DNA from: CAZVWV01 sp964631745
Lineage (GTDB): Bacteria; Bdellovibrionota_C; UBA2361; JBGSMV01
Assembly: GCA_964631745.1 (NCBI GenBank)
Contig: CAZVWV010000094.1
Coordinates: forward strand, 1 to 15,511
DNA: 15,511 bases
Direction of reading: 5' to 3'
The position numbers and the translations under genes are program-made. Below the pieces are notes generated by a model, which did not search any database, was not told where the DNA came from, and saw only the letters and a list, made by a program, of their open reading frames with translations. Shown here piece by piece: positions 8,301-14,349 of this stretch (the first letter of the stretch is position 1; each line of letters begins with the position of its first letter).

Positions 8301-10970
8301 CCCACCTATAACGTTCAACGCGGCGCCATTGAGCCGACCGTGATCGCCACAAAACGACTTAGCGATGCACTATCTCTAATTGGCGAGAGCTTTTTCGGTA
8401 GCGACGTAACGGAATCAAACGTGAAGCTGCGCTACTTGCTTACGCCCCGGCTGAGTATCTCAGGTCTGCTTAGCTCCGTATCGACTAAGCAGCAAACTGC
8501 CTTGGGCGCCGACCTAGCTTACACCCTCTTTGATGGAACATTGAAGCGCGTGCGTATCAAAATTTATGGCAATAAACACTTCGAGAATTCTGAGATTATG
8601 CACGCTATGCGGATAGGCGAAAATTCGAACGTATCCGCTAATGATTCGGCACGACTTAAAGCCGCCATCCAGAAATTGTATCAACAAAACGGATATTTTC
8701 AAACTGCAGTAGAGATCGAATGTGATAGTAGCGGGGAGCTTTGCAGCCGCCTAGCAGTGACATTAATGGAGGGCGGGAAAAATACCATCTCTGCGGTACA
8801 GGTAGATGGGGATGCGCTCCCCGATAAAGGAGCAGAGGCTCTTAGTTCGCTAGATTTGGTTGGACGCGCGGCTACTCAGGATAATCTGAAACTAAGCGAG
8901 GCCACGCTGACTCAACGTTTAAGATCAGAAGGATACATCGGGGCAAGAATCCGGGCCAACTATCAGCAAGATCCAAATAATCCTCAAGCTCAAACTCTTG
9001 TGATTACAAGCAACATTGGGCGTCCTGTATCATTCTCTTTCGCAGGCAACACGATCTTTAGCCCCTCGGAGCTACTCTCTACCATCAATCTTTTCAAGCG
9101 GCGGCAACCCTTCGGCAACAATACTATTAATTTGTTAGTGAGCGGAATTGAGCGTAAGTATCATGAAGCTGGCCATCTTTACGTCACCATCGATTATCAA
9201 AAGGATCCCGACCTAGATCGTGTGCGCTATCGGATTGAAATTGATGAGGGGCCGGAAACAACCTTAGATAGAGTTGAGATTCTAGGCATTGATGAGAGCT
9301 ACTTAAAAACTCTCTTAAAACAAAAGCGTAACGAACTTTATTACCAAGTCTTCGATAGTTCAGTTGCGATCGCGCAGGAGGTAGAATCCAACACACGTGA
9401 GCTAAAAGGCCTTCTGCAGCAAGAGGGCTTCACCTCTCCTGAAGTTGGATACGATATTCATTCGGAACCAAATTCCAATCATTTGGTGCTGACTTATTCC
9501 TTTACATTAGGTCAAAAATTGGAGGTGAAAGAACTTAGCCTTGTGGATTGGCCTAGTATTCTTTCTGCCCCTTCACGACCTGCCAAGTTAGAGATTCCAG
9601 CAATCAGCGCTTATATCGATACTTGCTATCAACGTTTACAATCTGCCGGTTTTCATCGCGCCTCCATCGAGACAAGCTATGAGCCGGTTTTGCAGGAATT
9701 GGAAGTTAAGGTCTCACCGGCAACGCAAACTAAAATCGGCCAGATCACTATCGAGGGCGGAGCCCAAGAGGACGAGCCTGTCATTCGTGACTACCTCAAC
9801 CTGCATCCAGGAGATGTCTGGGACCAACACGCGCTTGATATCCTACGCGCTCGGCTTATGAAACTTGGACTCTTTAGCCGCGTCGAGATTGGCCCGCTGG
9901 ATGCTGAATTGGATCAGACAGAGGAGGCTATGTCGATTCAAGTTACCGACCGTAACCCCCGCTCGGTCGAGGTCGGCGGCGGACTAAACTCCGAATACGG
10001 ACTGCATATTTTCGGCGAAGCCACTGAGCGTAAATTCTTTTACGATGGACGCGCTCTCTCACTTAGGCTGGATGCCTATTACGATGCTCGCATCGATCAG
10101 GTGAGTCAGGGAATCGCAAGCATCAAGTTCACCAATCCGCTGGTGTTTTACAGTGACTATTCATTAGTTGAAGATTTGCGCTATCAAAAGCTGGATATCT
10201 CCACGCAAGAATTCGACCTGGACCGCGTCTCCCTTAATTCGTACTTCTATCGCAACTGGGAAGACGGGCTTACCCATCTTTTTGGACATACTATTTTGCA
10301 AGAAGATCTTAGTAACGTTTCGCCAGGGGCAATTATCGGCCAAGACGATAGTGGCCTAGTGCGTCTTAGCTTCCTTTCAGGAGCGCTTAACTTCGACACT
10401 CGCGACAGCCCGCTTAACCCACGGCGTGGCTACAATCTTAATCTCTCCTACGATATCGCCAGCGATGCCATCGCCTCAGACGCAAATTACTACATGTTAG
10501 GCAGCCGCGCCTCGGCCATCTATCCCCTGCCGTTTTTTCACGGCCGCCTTAGCTTGGCTAACAATCTGCGCATTAGCTCGGCTTGGACATATGGTAGTAC
10601 GGACCATATCCCGATATCGCAACGGTACTACTTGGGCGGCCGCACAAGCGTGCGCGGCTTTCGGGAAAACTCGTTAGGACCGCGCAGCCTGGATGGCGCA
10701 GTAATTGGGGGCGACAAGCTTATAGCGAACAACTTGGAGCTGCGTTACCTTGTGGCCAACAACACCTCCTTGATTACGTTCCTTGACGCCGGCCAGGTAC
10801 TTCTCAAAGGGCAGAATCTCCCGTATGATGATTGGCGCATGAGCACTGGCGTCGGAGTTAGATACCTCTCCCCTATTGGTCCGATTGGTTTTGACATTGG
10901 ACATCCTTTGGACGAAAAACCTGGCGAGCCTTCAGTGCGTTTACATTTTAACATCGGAGCTACTTTCTAA
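5316..10970 (+). CDS. TamB-Omp85 (BamA/TamA-like) fusion protein spanning the envelope
   Basis: A single stop-free frame of 1884 codons. Residues 1-35 are a basic N-terminus plus one hydrophobic helix (LILGMLGLALGLSLGVGI), a TamB-style inner-membrane anchor. Residues about 40-1070 are repetitive beta-rich AsmA/TamB sequence. It ends in the TamB C-terminal domain, with TNPKLTLSSDSGLTQREILALLTAG at about 923-947 given here as a position. At residue 1076, with no internal signal peptide or Met start, POTRA-like units begin: about 1076-1155, 1156-1236, 1237-1314, 1315-1401, 1402-1471 (weak) and 1472-1547. The barrel (1548-1884) has NFDTRDSPLNPRRGY (1692-1706), the Omp85 VRGF motif (1779-1782) and a C-terminal Phe. 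In known systems TamB and TamA/BamA are separate partners in outer-membrane protein assembly and phospholipid transport. Here the TamB C-terminus leads directly into POTRA 1, the same order as the known contact. The start is chosen for the helix; no clear ribosome site is seen. Confidence 0.9.
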   Translation: MARKRKFGLILGMLGLALGLSLGVGISYVKSYAARSLTEMLDQEARTSAGCSFRSAPVKISLLTLRAVATDAALVCDGTPKLRFKKLTASFSLAKIREHKVLLTELDLIEGNARGFGPDSATYKFIGSLAAPLPPERDYPGRWKLKLQKLVMNNSKFSEEGSFGRLVARSADLVMWRTPDNNFVLQPRVKNIRLQLSNDQGELKAPVDLGELAGELYLADDYVDFRKLSLLINDSHITLDARSTIRPTPALSGSLDYNLNSESFSLAEIIRTQIQGDSKLSGTVDMPHISGQFSNTGPTEIMAASDKPIISLDKFTGNYSVQSSAAGLAASLDAFQASGPNTSIVLDKPLRVSRGAISGAFKISSDKFALEGINVEALRANLTFSGEAAHPALQITGGLGSLESLGYSLKNLNYRSLLTASGLELDLTDQNGQLKAHTNISLGKGADLQELAFDLNNYKLGSSGVGAAFFLTGTGKVLTQAGQLEGQAVLQASPQILSVSDQKAASALNAKVELKAGQLTLNLSNKSDTISAMLKASNSEGTFQANIKQFQLKELMPEVECTQGTFSINYAFKESPLRGNGNIDLKALEVGCAPYKISLKESQIIPIKTGELSLSKLNLVGNDTTLSLSGALSLADGYNLRSRGQINLSSLLAAIPSLDDLSGTVALDAEVSGPISTPSFKGAASLKNGQFSLESADIFGSAIEADLDLSGSEFRIVNLSGKVNDGSFKILGSYFPFGSTPSKITLALRGLNLEPAENANLTFSGDLVAQFGTGSSSLSGKVTVDSAELQKTLDLTTIIKGLVGYITSGNAIKDQVSSLPDINLDLQIQAERNVFVLTNWLGAELKAAIRIAGNLASPNIEGSLDALTGWFGFRDRRFEISAATISFKPGEAEPWLDLHSETNVRSLEGDDLLVQLEARGALTNPKLTLSSDSGLTQREILALLTAGNTLPGQTRNTDTRSGIELGEFTLFEDSADLRLGRLFRTLTTIDSITLEPTYNVQRGAIEPTVIATKRLSDALSLIGESFFGSDVTESNVKLRYLLTPRLSISGLLSSVSTKQQTALGADLAYTLFDGTLKRVRIKIYGNKHFENSEIMHAMRIGENSNVSANDSARLKAAIQKLYQQNGYFQTAVEIECDSSGELCSRLAVTLMEGGKNTISAVQVDGDALPDKGAEALSSLDLVGRAATQDNLKLSEATLTQRLRSEGYIGARIRANYQQDPNNPQAQTLVITSNIGRPVSFSFAGNTIFSPSELLSTINLFKRRQPFGNNTINLLVSGIERKYHEAGHLYVTIDYQKDPDLDRVRYRIEIDEGPETTLDRVEILGIDESYLKTLLKQKRNELYYQVFDSSVAIAQEVESNTRELKGLLQQEGFTSPEVGYDIHSEPNSNHLVLTYSFTLGQKLEVKELSLVDWPSILSAPSRPAKLEIPAISAYIDTCYQRLQSAGFHRASIETSYEPVLQELEVKVSPATQTKIGQITIEGGAQEDEPVIRDYLNLHPGDVWDQHALDILRARLMKLGLFSRVEIGPLDAELDQTEEAMSIQVTDRNPRSVEVGGGLNSEYGLHIFGEATERKFFYDGRALSLRLDAYYDARIDQVSQGIASIKFTNPLVFYSDYSLVEDLRYQKLDISTQEFDLDRVSLNSYFYRNWEDGLTHLFGHTILQEDLSNVSPGAIIGQDDSGLVRLSFLSGALNFDTRDSPLNPRRGYNLNLSYDIASDAIASDANYYMLGSRASAIYPLPFFHGRLSLANNLRISSAWTYGSTDHIPISQRYYLGGRTSVRGFRENSLGPRSLDGAVIGGDKLIANNLELRYLVANNTSLITFLDAGQVLLKGQNLPYDDWRMSTGVGVRYLSPIGPIGFDIGHPLDEKPGEPSVRLHFNIGATF

Positions 10971-11956
10971 TGGAAACAGCCATCATGGATAAAGCAAAAC
11001 TGACGCGCATCTCATATTGGCTAATAGCGTTTGTAATTTTTATGGTGGGCTGGCTTAAACTTGCAACGCCCTTTCTTACTATCTTATTCTCCATTTTGGC
11101 GCTAAACATCTTTAAATTTGCTAAGCGTAAATGGCTGGCTGTGATTATCTTTTCAGTGGTAGTCACTACCATTTTTTATGGGTTTTACTTCTTAATTCAA
11201 GAATCGATTCGAACCCTGCCAAAAATTGTGGAAGCTTCAATCCCGGTCGCCAATAAATACGCGCAGCAGTACGGAATCGACATAGGCATCACAGATGCCG
11301 AAGCCCTAAAAATTCGCGCCGCGCGCGAACTTGCCCAAGAGCTAGAAGGCGTCGCAAATTTTGCAAAGATCGCCACCAAAGAATTCGTGTTGATCATTAT
11401 TGGTTTGGTTGTAGCCATCAGTATCTTTATGAACAGTAAATTCGATCTGGCGACCGACCATTATGCTATCAAGAATAACGTCTACACTATATTGGGCGAA
11501 GAGATCTCCGCTAGATTTCGAAGCCTGTACGAGTCGTTCCGAACCGTAATGGGAGCCCAGATGATAATCTCCTGCATTAATACAGCTTTTACCGGTATTT
11601 TCGTACATATTGTAGATCTGCCATATGCTAATCTAGTAGTAGTGATCACATTTCTGTGCGGGCTCCTACCGATCGTGGGCAATATCCTAAGCAACACCTT
11701 GATCACCTGCATCGCCCTAACCGTCTCCCCCAACATGGCGCTCTTTGCCTTAGCGTTTCTAATTATTCTTCACAAAGGCGAATATTTCCTAAACAGCAAG
11801 ATCATAGGTGGTAAAATCAAAAACCCCATGTGGTTGACGCTCCTGGGCTTGCTAGCCGGCGAAAGCATCATGGGCGTAGCCGGGCTGATTCTTGCGCCCG
11901 TGATCTTGCATTTCGTGAAGCACGAGGCTGCTAAGGTTGAGGTTCGGAACTGGTAG
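10970..11956 (+). CDS. AI-2E/PerM family (UPF0118) membrane protein, coupled to the TamB-Omp85 gene
   Basis: This is a 328-residue polytopic membrane protein. Hydrophobic segments lie near the N-terminus (YWLIAFVIFMVGWLKL, then LAVIIFSVVVTTIFYGFYFL), in the middle (FVLIIIGLVVAISIFM), and in a C-terminal cluster carrying the family signature region (CGLLPIVGNILSNTLI) and a final helix pair (GLLAGESIMGVAGLILAPVI). A soluble stretch between the second and third segments (about 75-130) is typical of the family. Members have been linked to autoinducer-2 export or ion transport, but most have no proven substrate. Its ATG overlaps the stop of the upstream fusion gene (TAATG), with GGAG 10 bases before it, so translation is probably coupled. 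A second ATG at 10985 (MDKAKLTR) is an alternative start. The tight linkage suggests an envelope role with the fusion protein; that is inference. Confidence 0.85.
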   Translation: METAIMDKAKLTRISYWLIAFVIFMVGWLKLATPFLTILFSILALNIFKFAKRKWLAVIIFSVVVTTIFYGFYFLIQESIRTLPKIVEASIPVANKYAQQYGIDIGITDAEALKIRAARELAQELEGVANFAKIATKEFVLIIIGLVVAISIFMNSKFDLATDHYAIKNNVYTILGEEISARFRSLYESFRTVMGAQMIISCINTAFTGIFVHIVDLPYANLVVVITFLCGLLPIVGNILSNTLITCIALTVSPNMALFALAFLIILHKGEYFLNSKIIGGKIKNPMWLTLLGLLAGESIMGVAGLILAPVILHFVKHEAAKVEVRNW

Positions 11957-12012
11957 GTCTTGGGGCTGGGCTGATTGGTCGTTGCGTGCAAGGGAGTGCC
12001 GGGGAGTCGTAA

Positions 12013-12324
12013 CTACCCCGCAAGCCTTTCTTCTATTAATGTATTAAGGCTCTTCTTCTTTTTTCTAGCTTGTATTGCTAACTTTTTGTGAAGCTCTGGA
12101 TCTATGCGGATGACAAGATTTCCTGAAAACGGTTTCTCGGGCTGTTCACCCTTCTCAGCGCAAAATTCAAGATAATCGTCAACAGAGTCTCTAAACGCTC
12201 TCTTTAACTCTTTAACAGACTTCCCCTGAAAAGTAATCACATCTTTAGTGTTTATGACTTCTCCGTGAAAGATCTCGGCTTCATCATCAAAAGTGATGCT
12301 ACCTTCGTAGCTCTTGTATTTCAT
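12013..12324 (-). CDS. hicB: HicB-type antitoxin with ribbon-helix-helix DNA-binding tail
   Basis: The 103-residue product has the HicB fold (about 1-65, with ITFDDEAEIFHGEVINTKD and the FRDSVDDYLEFC helix). It is followed by a ribbon-helix-helix domain (66-103: GNLVIRIDPELHKKLAIQA then SLNTLIEERL). HicB neutralises the HicA mRNA-cleaving toxin and represses the operon through the C-terminal domain. The length is normal for this subgroup and no lesion is seen. A strong ribosome site (GAGGAG, 12333-12338, 8 bases before ATG) lies inside the end of hicA, and the ATG overlaps the hicA stop (ATGA). Local GC counted by hand over 12061-12240 is 73/180 (41%), lower than in the neighbouring genes, consistent with horizontal arrival. 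A small GGGGAGT/ACTACCCC hairpin overlaps its stop codon. Confidence 0.88.
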   Translation of the reverse strand: MKYKSYEGSITFDDEAEIFHGEVINTKDVITFQGKSVKELKRAFRDSVDDYLEFCAEKGEQPEKPFSGNLVIRIDPELHKKLAIQARKKKKSLNTLIEERLAG

Positions 12325-12590
12325 AAATTATTCTCCTCTGGAGTTATGTTGGCCGACAATAAGAAACGCTTGATCGAGACCACTGCTCCCTTGTCGGTTT
12401 CTTTTCTCGGGTGCGGCCTATGAAAGACGGCTTTCACGTTGTTTAACCCAATTCTGACTCACGATCCGCTTCCTTCTGAGAGTTCAGCACCTAGGGCGAT
12501 CAGCATCTTTTCTATATCTTTCCACTGAATATTAGACTTTACCGGGACAGCAAAGATTTCTTGCAAGGTTCTTAAGTGCTTCCCGGACAT
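12321..12590 (-). pseudogene. hicA: hicA toxin gene with an in-frame nonsense mutation
   Basis: Reading the minus strand from ATG 12590 gives MSGKHLRTLQEIFAVPVKSN, then IQWKDIEKMLIALGAELSEG, then SGS followed by TGA at codon 44 (12459-12461). The same frame continues with VRIGLNNVKAVFHRPHPRKE, TDKGAVVSIKRFL and ends at a TGA overlapping the hicB start, 89 sense-length codons in all. The family normally reads GSRVR here, so a single CGA-to-TGA transition explains the stop. The truncated 43-residue product lacks the FHRPHP segment that carries the conserved His of the HicA RNase fold. The downstream half shows no further damage, so the mutation looks recent. UGA recoding is unlikely because the 3-kb and 5.7-kb genes nearby contain no in-frame TGA. 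It is adjacent to and overlapping hicB. Confidence 0.85.
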
Positions 12591-12597
12591 AACAATG

Positions 12598-12616
12598 ATG
12601 ATATCATAATGTGATA
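12598..12616. promoter_or_regulatory. Candidate hicAB operator with overlapping -10 box
   Basis: A perfect 10-base palindrome, ATGATATCAT (12598-12607), begins 8 bases upstream of the hicA ATG. It overlaps a second inverted repeat, TATCA (12602-12606) and TGATA (12612-12616). On the minus strand TATGAT (12603-12608) is a good -10 box within them, though no matching -35 is visible. This placement is what a HicB ribbon-helix-helix repressor site would have. Confidence 0.45.
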
Positions 12617-12724
12617 CTAGTAACTAGAGCGGTTTTTTGCCTTATGCCCGCACAGCATATTAAAGCTCGCCAAATATCCTTGCTTTTTGTGCAGTTTACT
12701 TAGGTTTACCCGTCAATTCAGGGC

Positions 12725-12754
12725 CTTACAAAGAAAATATGCGGCATTTATAAC
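12725..12754 (+). promoter_or_regulatory. Weak candidate promoter for the 12806 gene cluster
   Basis: CTTACA (12725-12730) and TATAAC (12749-12754) are separated by 18 bases and match sigma70 consensus at 4/6 and 5/6. Transcription would start near 12761, giving a leader of about 45 bases before the ATG at 12806. No other signal in the 12617-12805 spacer was recognised. Confidence 0.3.
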
Positions 12755-12805
12755 TCGCAAAACTATGACTTAAGATCTGAATTTCTGCTAAATTCTTGAA
12801 TTATT

Positions 12806-13024
12806 ATGAATTCAGATAAATCAATCCCCGAAACAGAGCAAGTCGATCTTCCGCCACAGCCTTTGGCTGCGGCCAGCCAATCTGCTGCCTCCTTGAAGCT
12901 TAGGCAGCAGCGTTTAATTGAAGATCTCTTAGTGCTGCATGATTTGGAGCTGTTGAGTGAACCATTTATGGAAACGTTGCTCGCTGAAGCACCGGAGCTT
13001 CGTAGTATGTTTGTTAGAAAGTGA
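12806..13024 (+). CDS. Small helical protein of unknown function
   Basis: This is a 72-residue acidic protein. The first about 25 residues are Pro/Gln/Ala-rich and probably disordered. The rest is predicted-helical by eye (SLKLRQQRLIEDLLVLHDLELL, then PFMETLLAEAPELRSMF, described here by position about 29-68). It has no signal peptide or membrane segment. The leader lacks a clear ribosome site. Its TGA stop (13022-13024) overlaps the AAGGAG that serves the next gene, which starts 11 bases later, so the two are probably one transcript. The family was not recognised. Its size and helical make-up would suit an adaptor or chaperone, but nothing in the sequence proves that. Confidence 0.6.
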   Translation: MNSDKSIPETEQVDLPPQPLAAASQSAASLKLRQQRLIEDLLVLHDLELLSEPFMETLLAEAPELRSMFVRK

Positions 13025-13035
13025 AGGAGTGTGAG

Positions 13036-14037
13036 ATGGGAGCGGCTGTTAATGGAGATGATTTGGCGCGAGATTGGGCTGCCCTTTTGGCGTGCGAGAG
13101 GGACCATTTGGGAGGCACCTCATTGTTTACAACCAAGGACGGAACTAGCTTGCTTAGGGCAGCTGATTCCGAGATTGCCTCGGCAGTAGCTGCGGCCACG
13201 ACGGCAGAGCTCACAAGTGATACGCTGGAGAAAGCTGAACAGGCCATGGCCGCAATATTTGAGCGAGTACAGACAGAAACAGGGCTTACCAGAGCCGACA
13301 TTAGGCTTATTGGTGCGGGAACTGATGCTCGAAAGCTCGCGGCCATTGATCAGAATGAAGTTCCGGAGATTCTGGCGTGCGGTTCGAATTACATACCTCC
13401 CACAACTGAAAGCCGAGTGCTTTACGAAGCTCCAGGGCTTGCGCTGGTGTTGGATATGGTGACACACAGATTAGGCACAGTTCCTACATTTACAGCCTAT
13501 TTTCTTGGAAGTCTAGTAAATTCAACGCCGCAGGGATCGGATTTCACTAAATCTTGGCCGTTAGCACCATTGAATGCCGAGCTATTGCGCCTTTATTTCG
13601 AACTTCGTGAAGCAAGGCTTCTCAATATTGATTTTCAAAATGACTCAGCAAATTTGGTTCCCTCCCACGGAGACGTCACAGACTTTCATCGCAAACTTGA
13701 AACCATGGCAGCGAAGGCGTTATTCGATCTAGAGACTCGAACATTTAAGATCGCCGGCGTTCTGCCATCGGAGGTGATCACGCACGAAAGCGGACTGGCC
13801 ACCTGTTATTCCGCTAGGCTTGTGGCGACGCCACACTCGATTGTCTTAAACTCCATACGGGACCACGACCTTATTGTAAGGACATTTCCGCGGGATACCT
13901 GTGGCTCCATTTTCGAGATCGCACAAGGATGCCAATCAAGCCAAGTCAGAGTGACAGCTCTTGAGAGAGCAATTCAGTACTTCAAGCTCGCCCATCGCGC
14001 AAAAATGGGTGGATTAATAAAGGCGGAGTCGCTCTAA
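13036..14037 (+). CDS. Conserved-looking protein of unknown function (333 aa)
   Basis: The start at ATG 13036 was chosen because AAGGAG (13024-13029) stands 6 bases upstream; a GTG at 13021 would overlap the previous gene and lacks such a site. The soluble 333-residue protein has no signal peptide or membrane segment. The N-terminal part (about 1-90) is Ala/Glu-rich and helical (EIASAVAAATTAEL, TLEKAEQAMAAIFERV). An alpha/beta-type segment follows (about 92-115, IRLIGAGTDARKLAAIDQNE). The rest mixes strands and helices and has several Cys residues (ILACGSNY, GLATCYS, DTCGSI, AQGCQ). No catalytic signature was recognised. A resemblance of the IGAGTDARK segment to CheD-type proteins was considered but is too weak to claim. 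It is probably cotranscribed with the 72-aa gene before it. Confidence 0.7.
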   Translation: MGAAVNGDDLARDWAALLACERDHLGGTSLFTTKDGTSLLRAADSEIASAVAAATTAELTSDTLEKAEQAMAAIFERVQTETGLTRADIRLIGAGTDARKLAAIDQNEVPEILACGSNYIPPTTESRVLYEAPGLALVLDMVTHRLGTVPTFTAYFLGSLVNSTPQGSDFTKSWPLAPLNAELLRLYFELREARLLNIDFQNDSANLVPSHGDVTDFHRKLETMAAKALFDLETRTFKIAGVLPSEVITHESGLATCYSARLVATPHSIVLNSIRDHDLIVRTFPRDTCGSIFEIAQGCQSSQVRVTALERAIQYFKLAHRAKMGGLIKAESL

Positions 14038-14349
14038 ATATCGCGGCACTGTTCTATCATCTGGCGCTAGCCCTGGCTTCCTTGCCTTAGCTATCACACG
14101 CGTAAATGCTCAAAAATCCCTGACTTCGCACGAAATATTAGGTAGCGCCTACACCCTTCCCCCAAGCCGCGCCGCCGCAACAAAAATATTACATCTCCAA
14201 CTCCCTAACATCACTACATATTCCGAATCACTCCGCACCACACCCCCAAAAATTCAACTTTTCCGTAGCCCTCCCGGCGAAGCTTGCATCTTAAACCTTC
14301 AGAAGGCTAATGCCTTACTTAAGCATCTTAACGGAACGGGGTGTGTCTT
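14038..14349 (+). other. C-rich, G-poor spacer; possible Rho-dependent termination region
   Basis: There is no gene with a normal start in this spacer. Bases 14161-14280 contain 50 C and only 12 G by hand count, with many YC dinucleotides and little hairpin potential. That composition is typical of Rho loading (rut) sites. It directly follows the 333-aa gene. A frame without stops crosses the whole spacer (14021-14359), but it has no ATG, GTG or TTG. It is read here as a by-product of base composition rather than a gene. Confidence 0.35.

Noticed and set aside
12459..12461. TGA in hicA as evidence for a recoded genetic code
   Set aside because: The 3-kb and 5.7-kb genes contain no in-frame TGA, as expected if TGA is a stop, and the affected residue is normally Arg, a one-base transition away.
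13021..13035. GTG start 15 bases upstream for the 333-aa gene
   Set aside because: It overlaps the preceding stop and has no ribosome site, whereas ATG 13036 has AAGGAG at ideal spacing.
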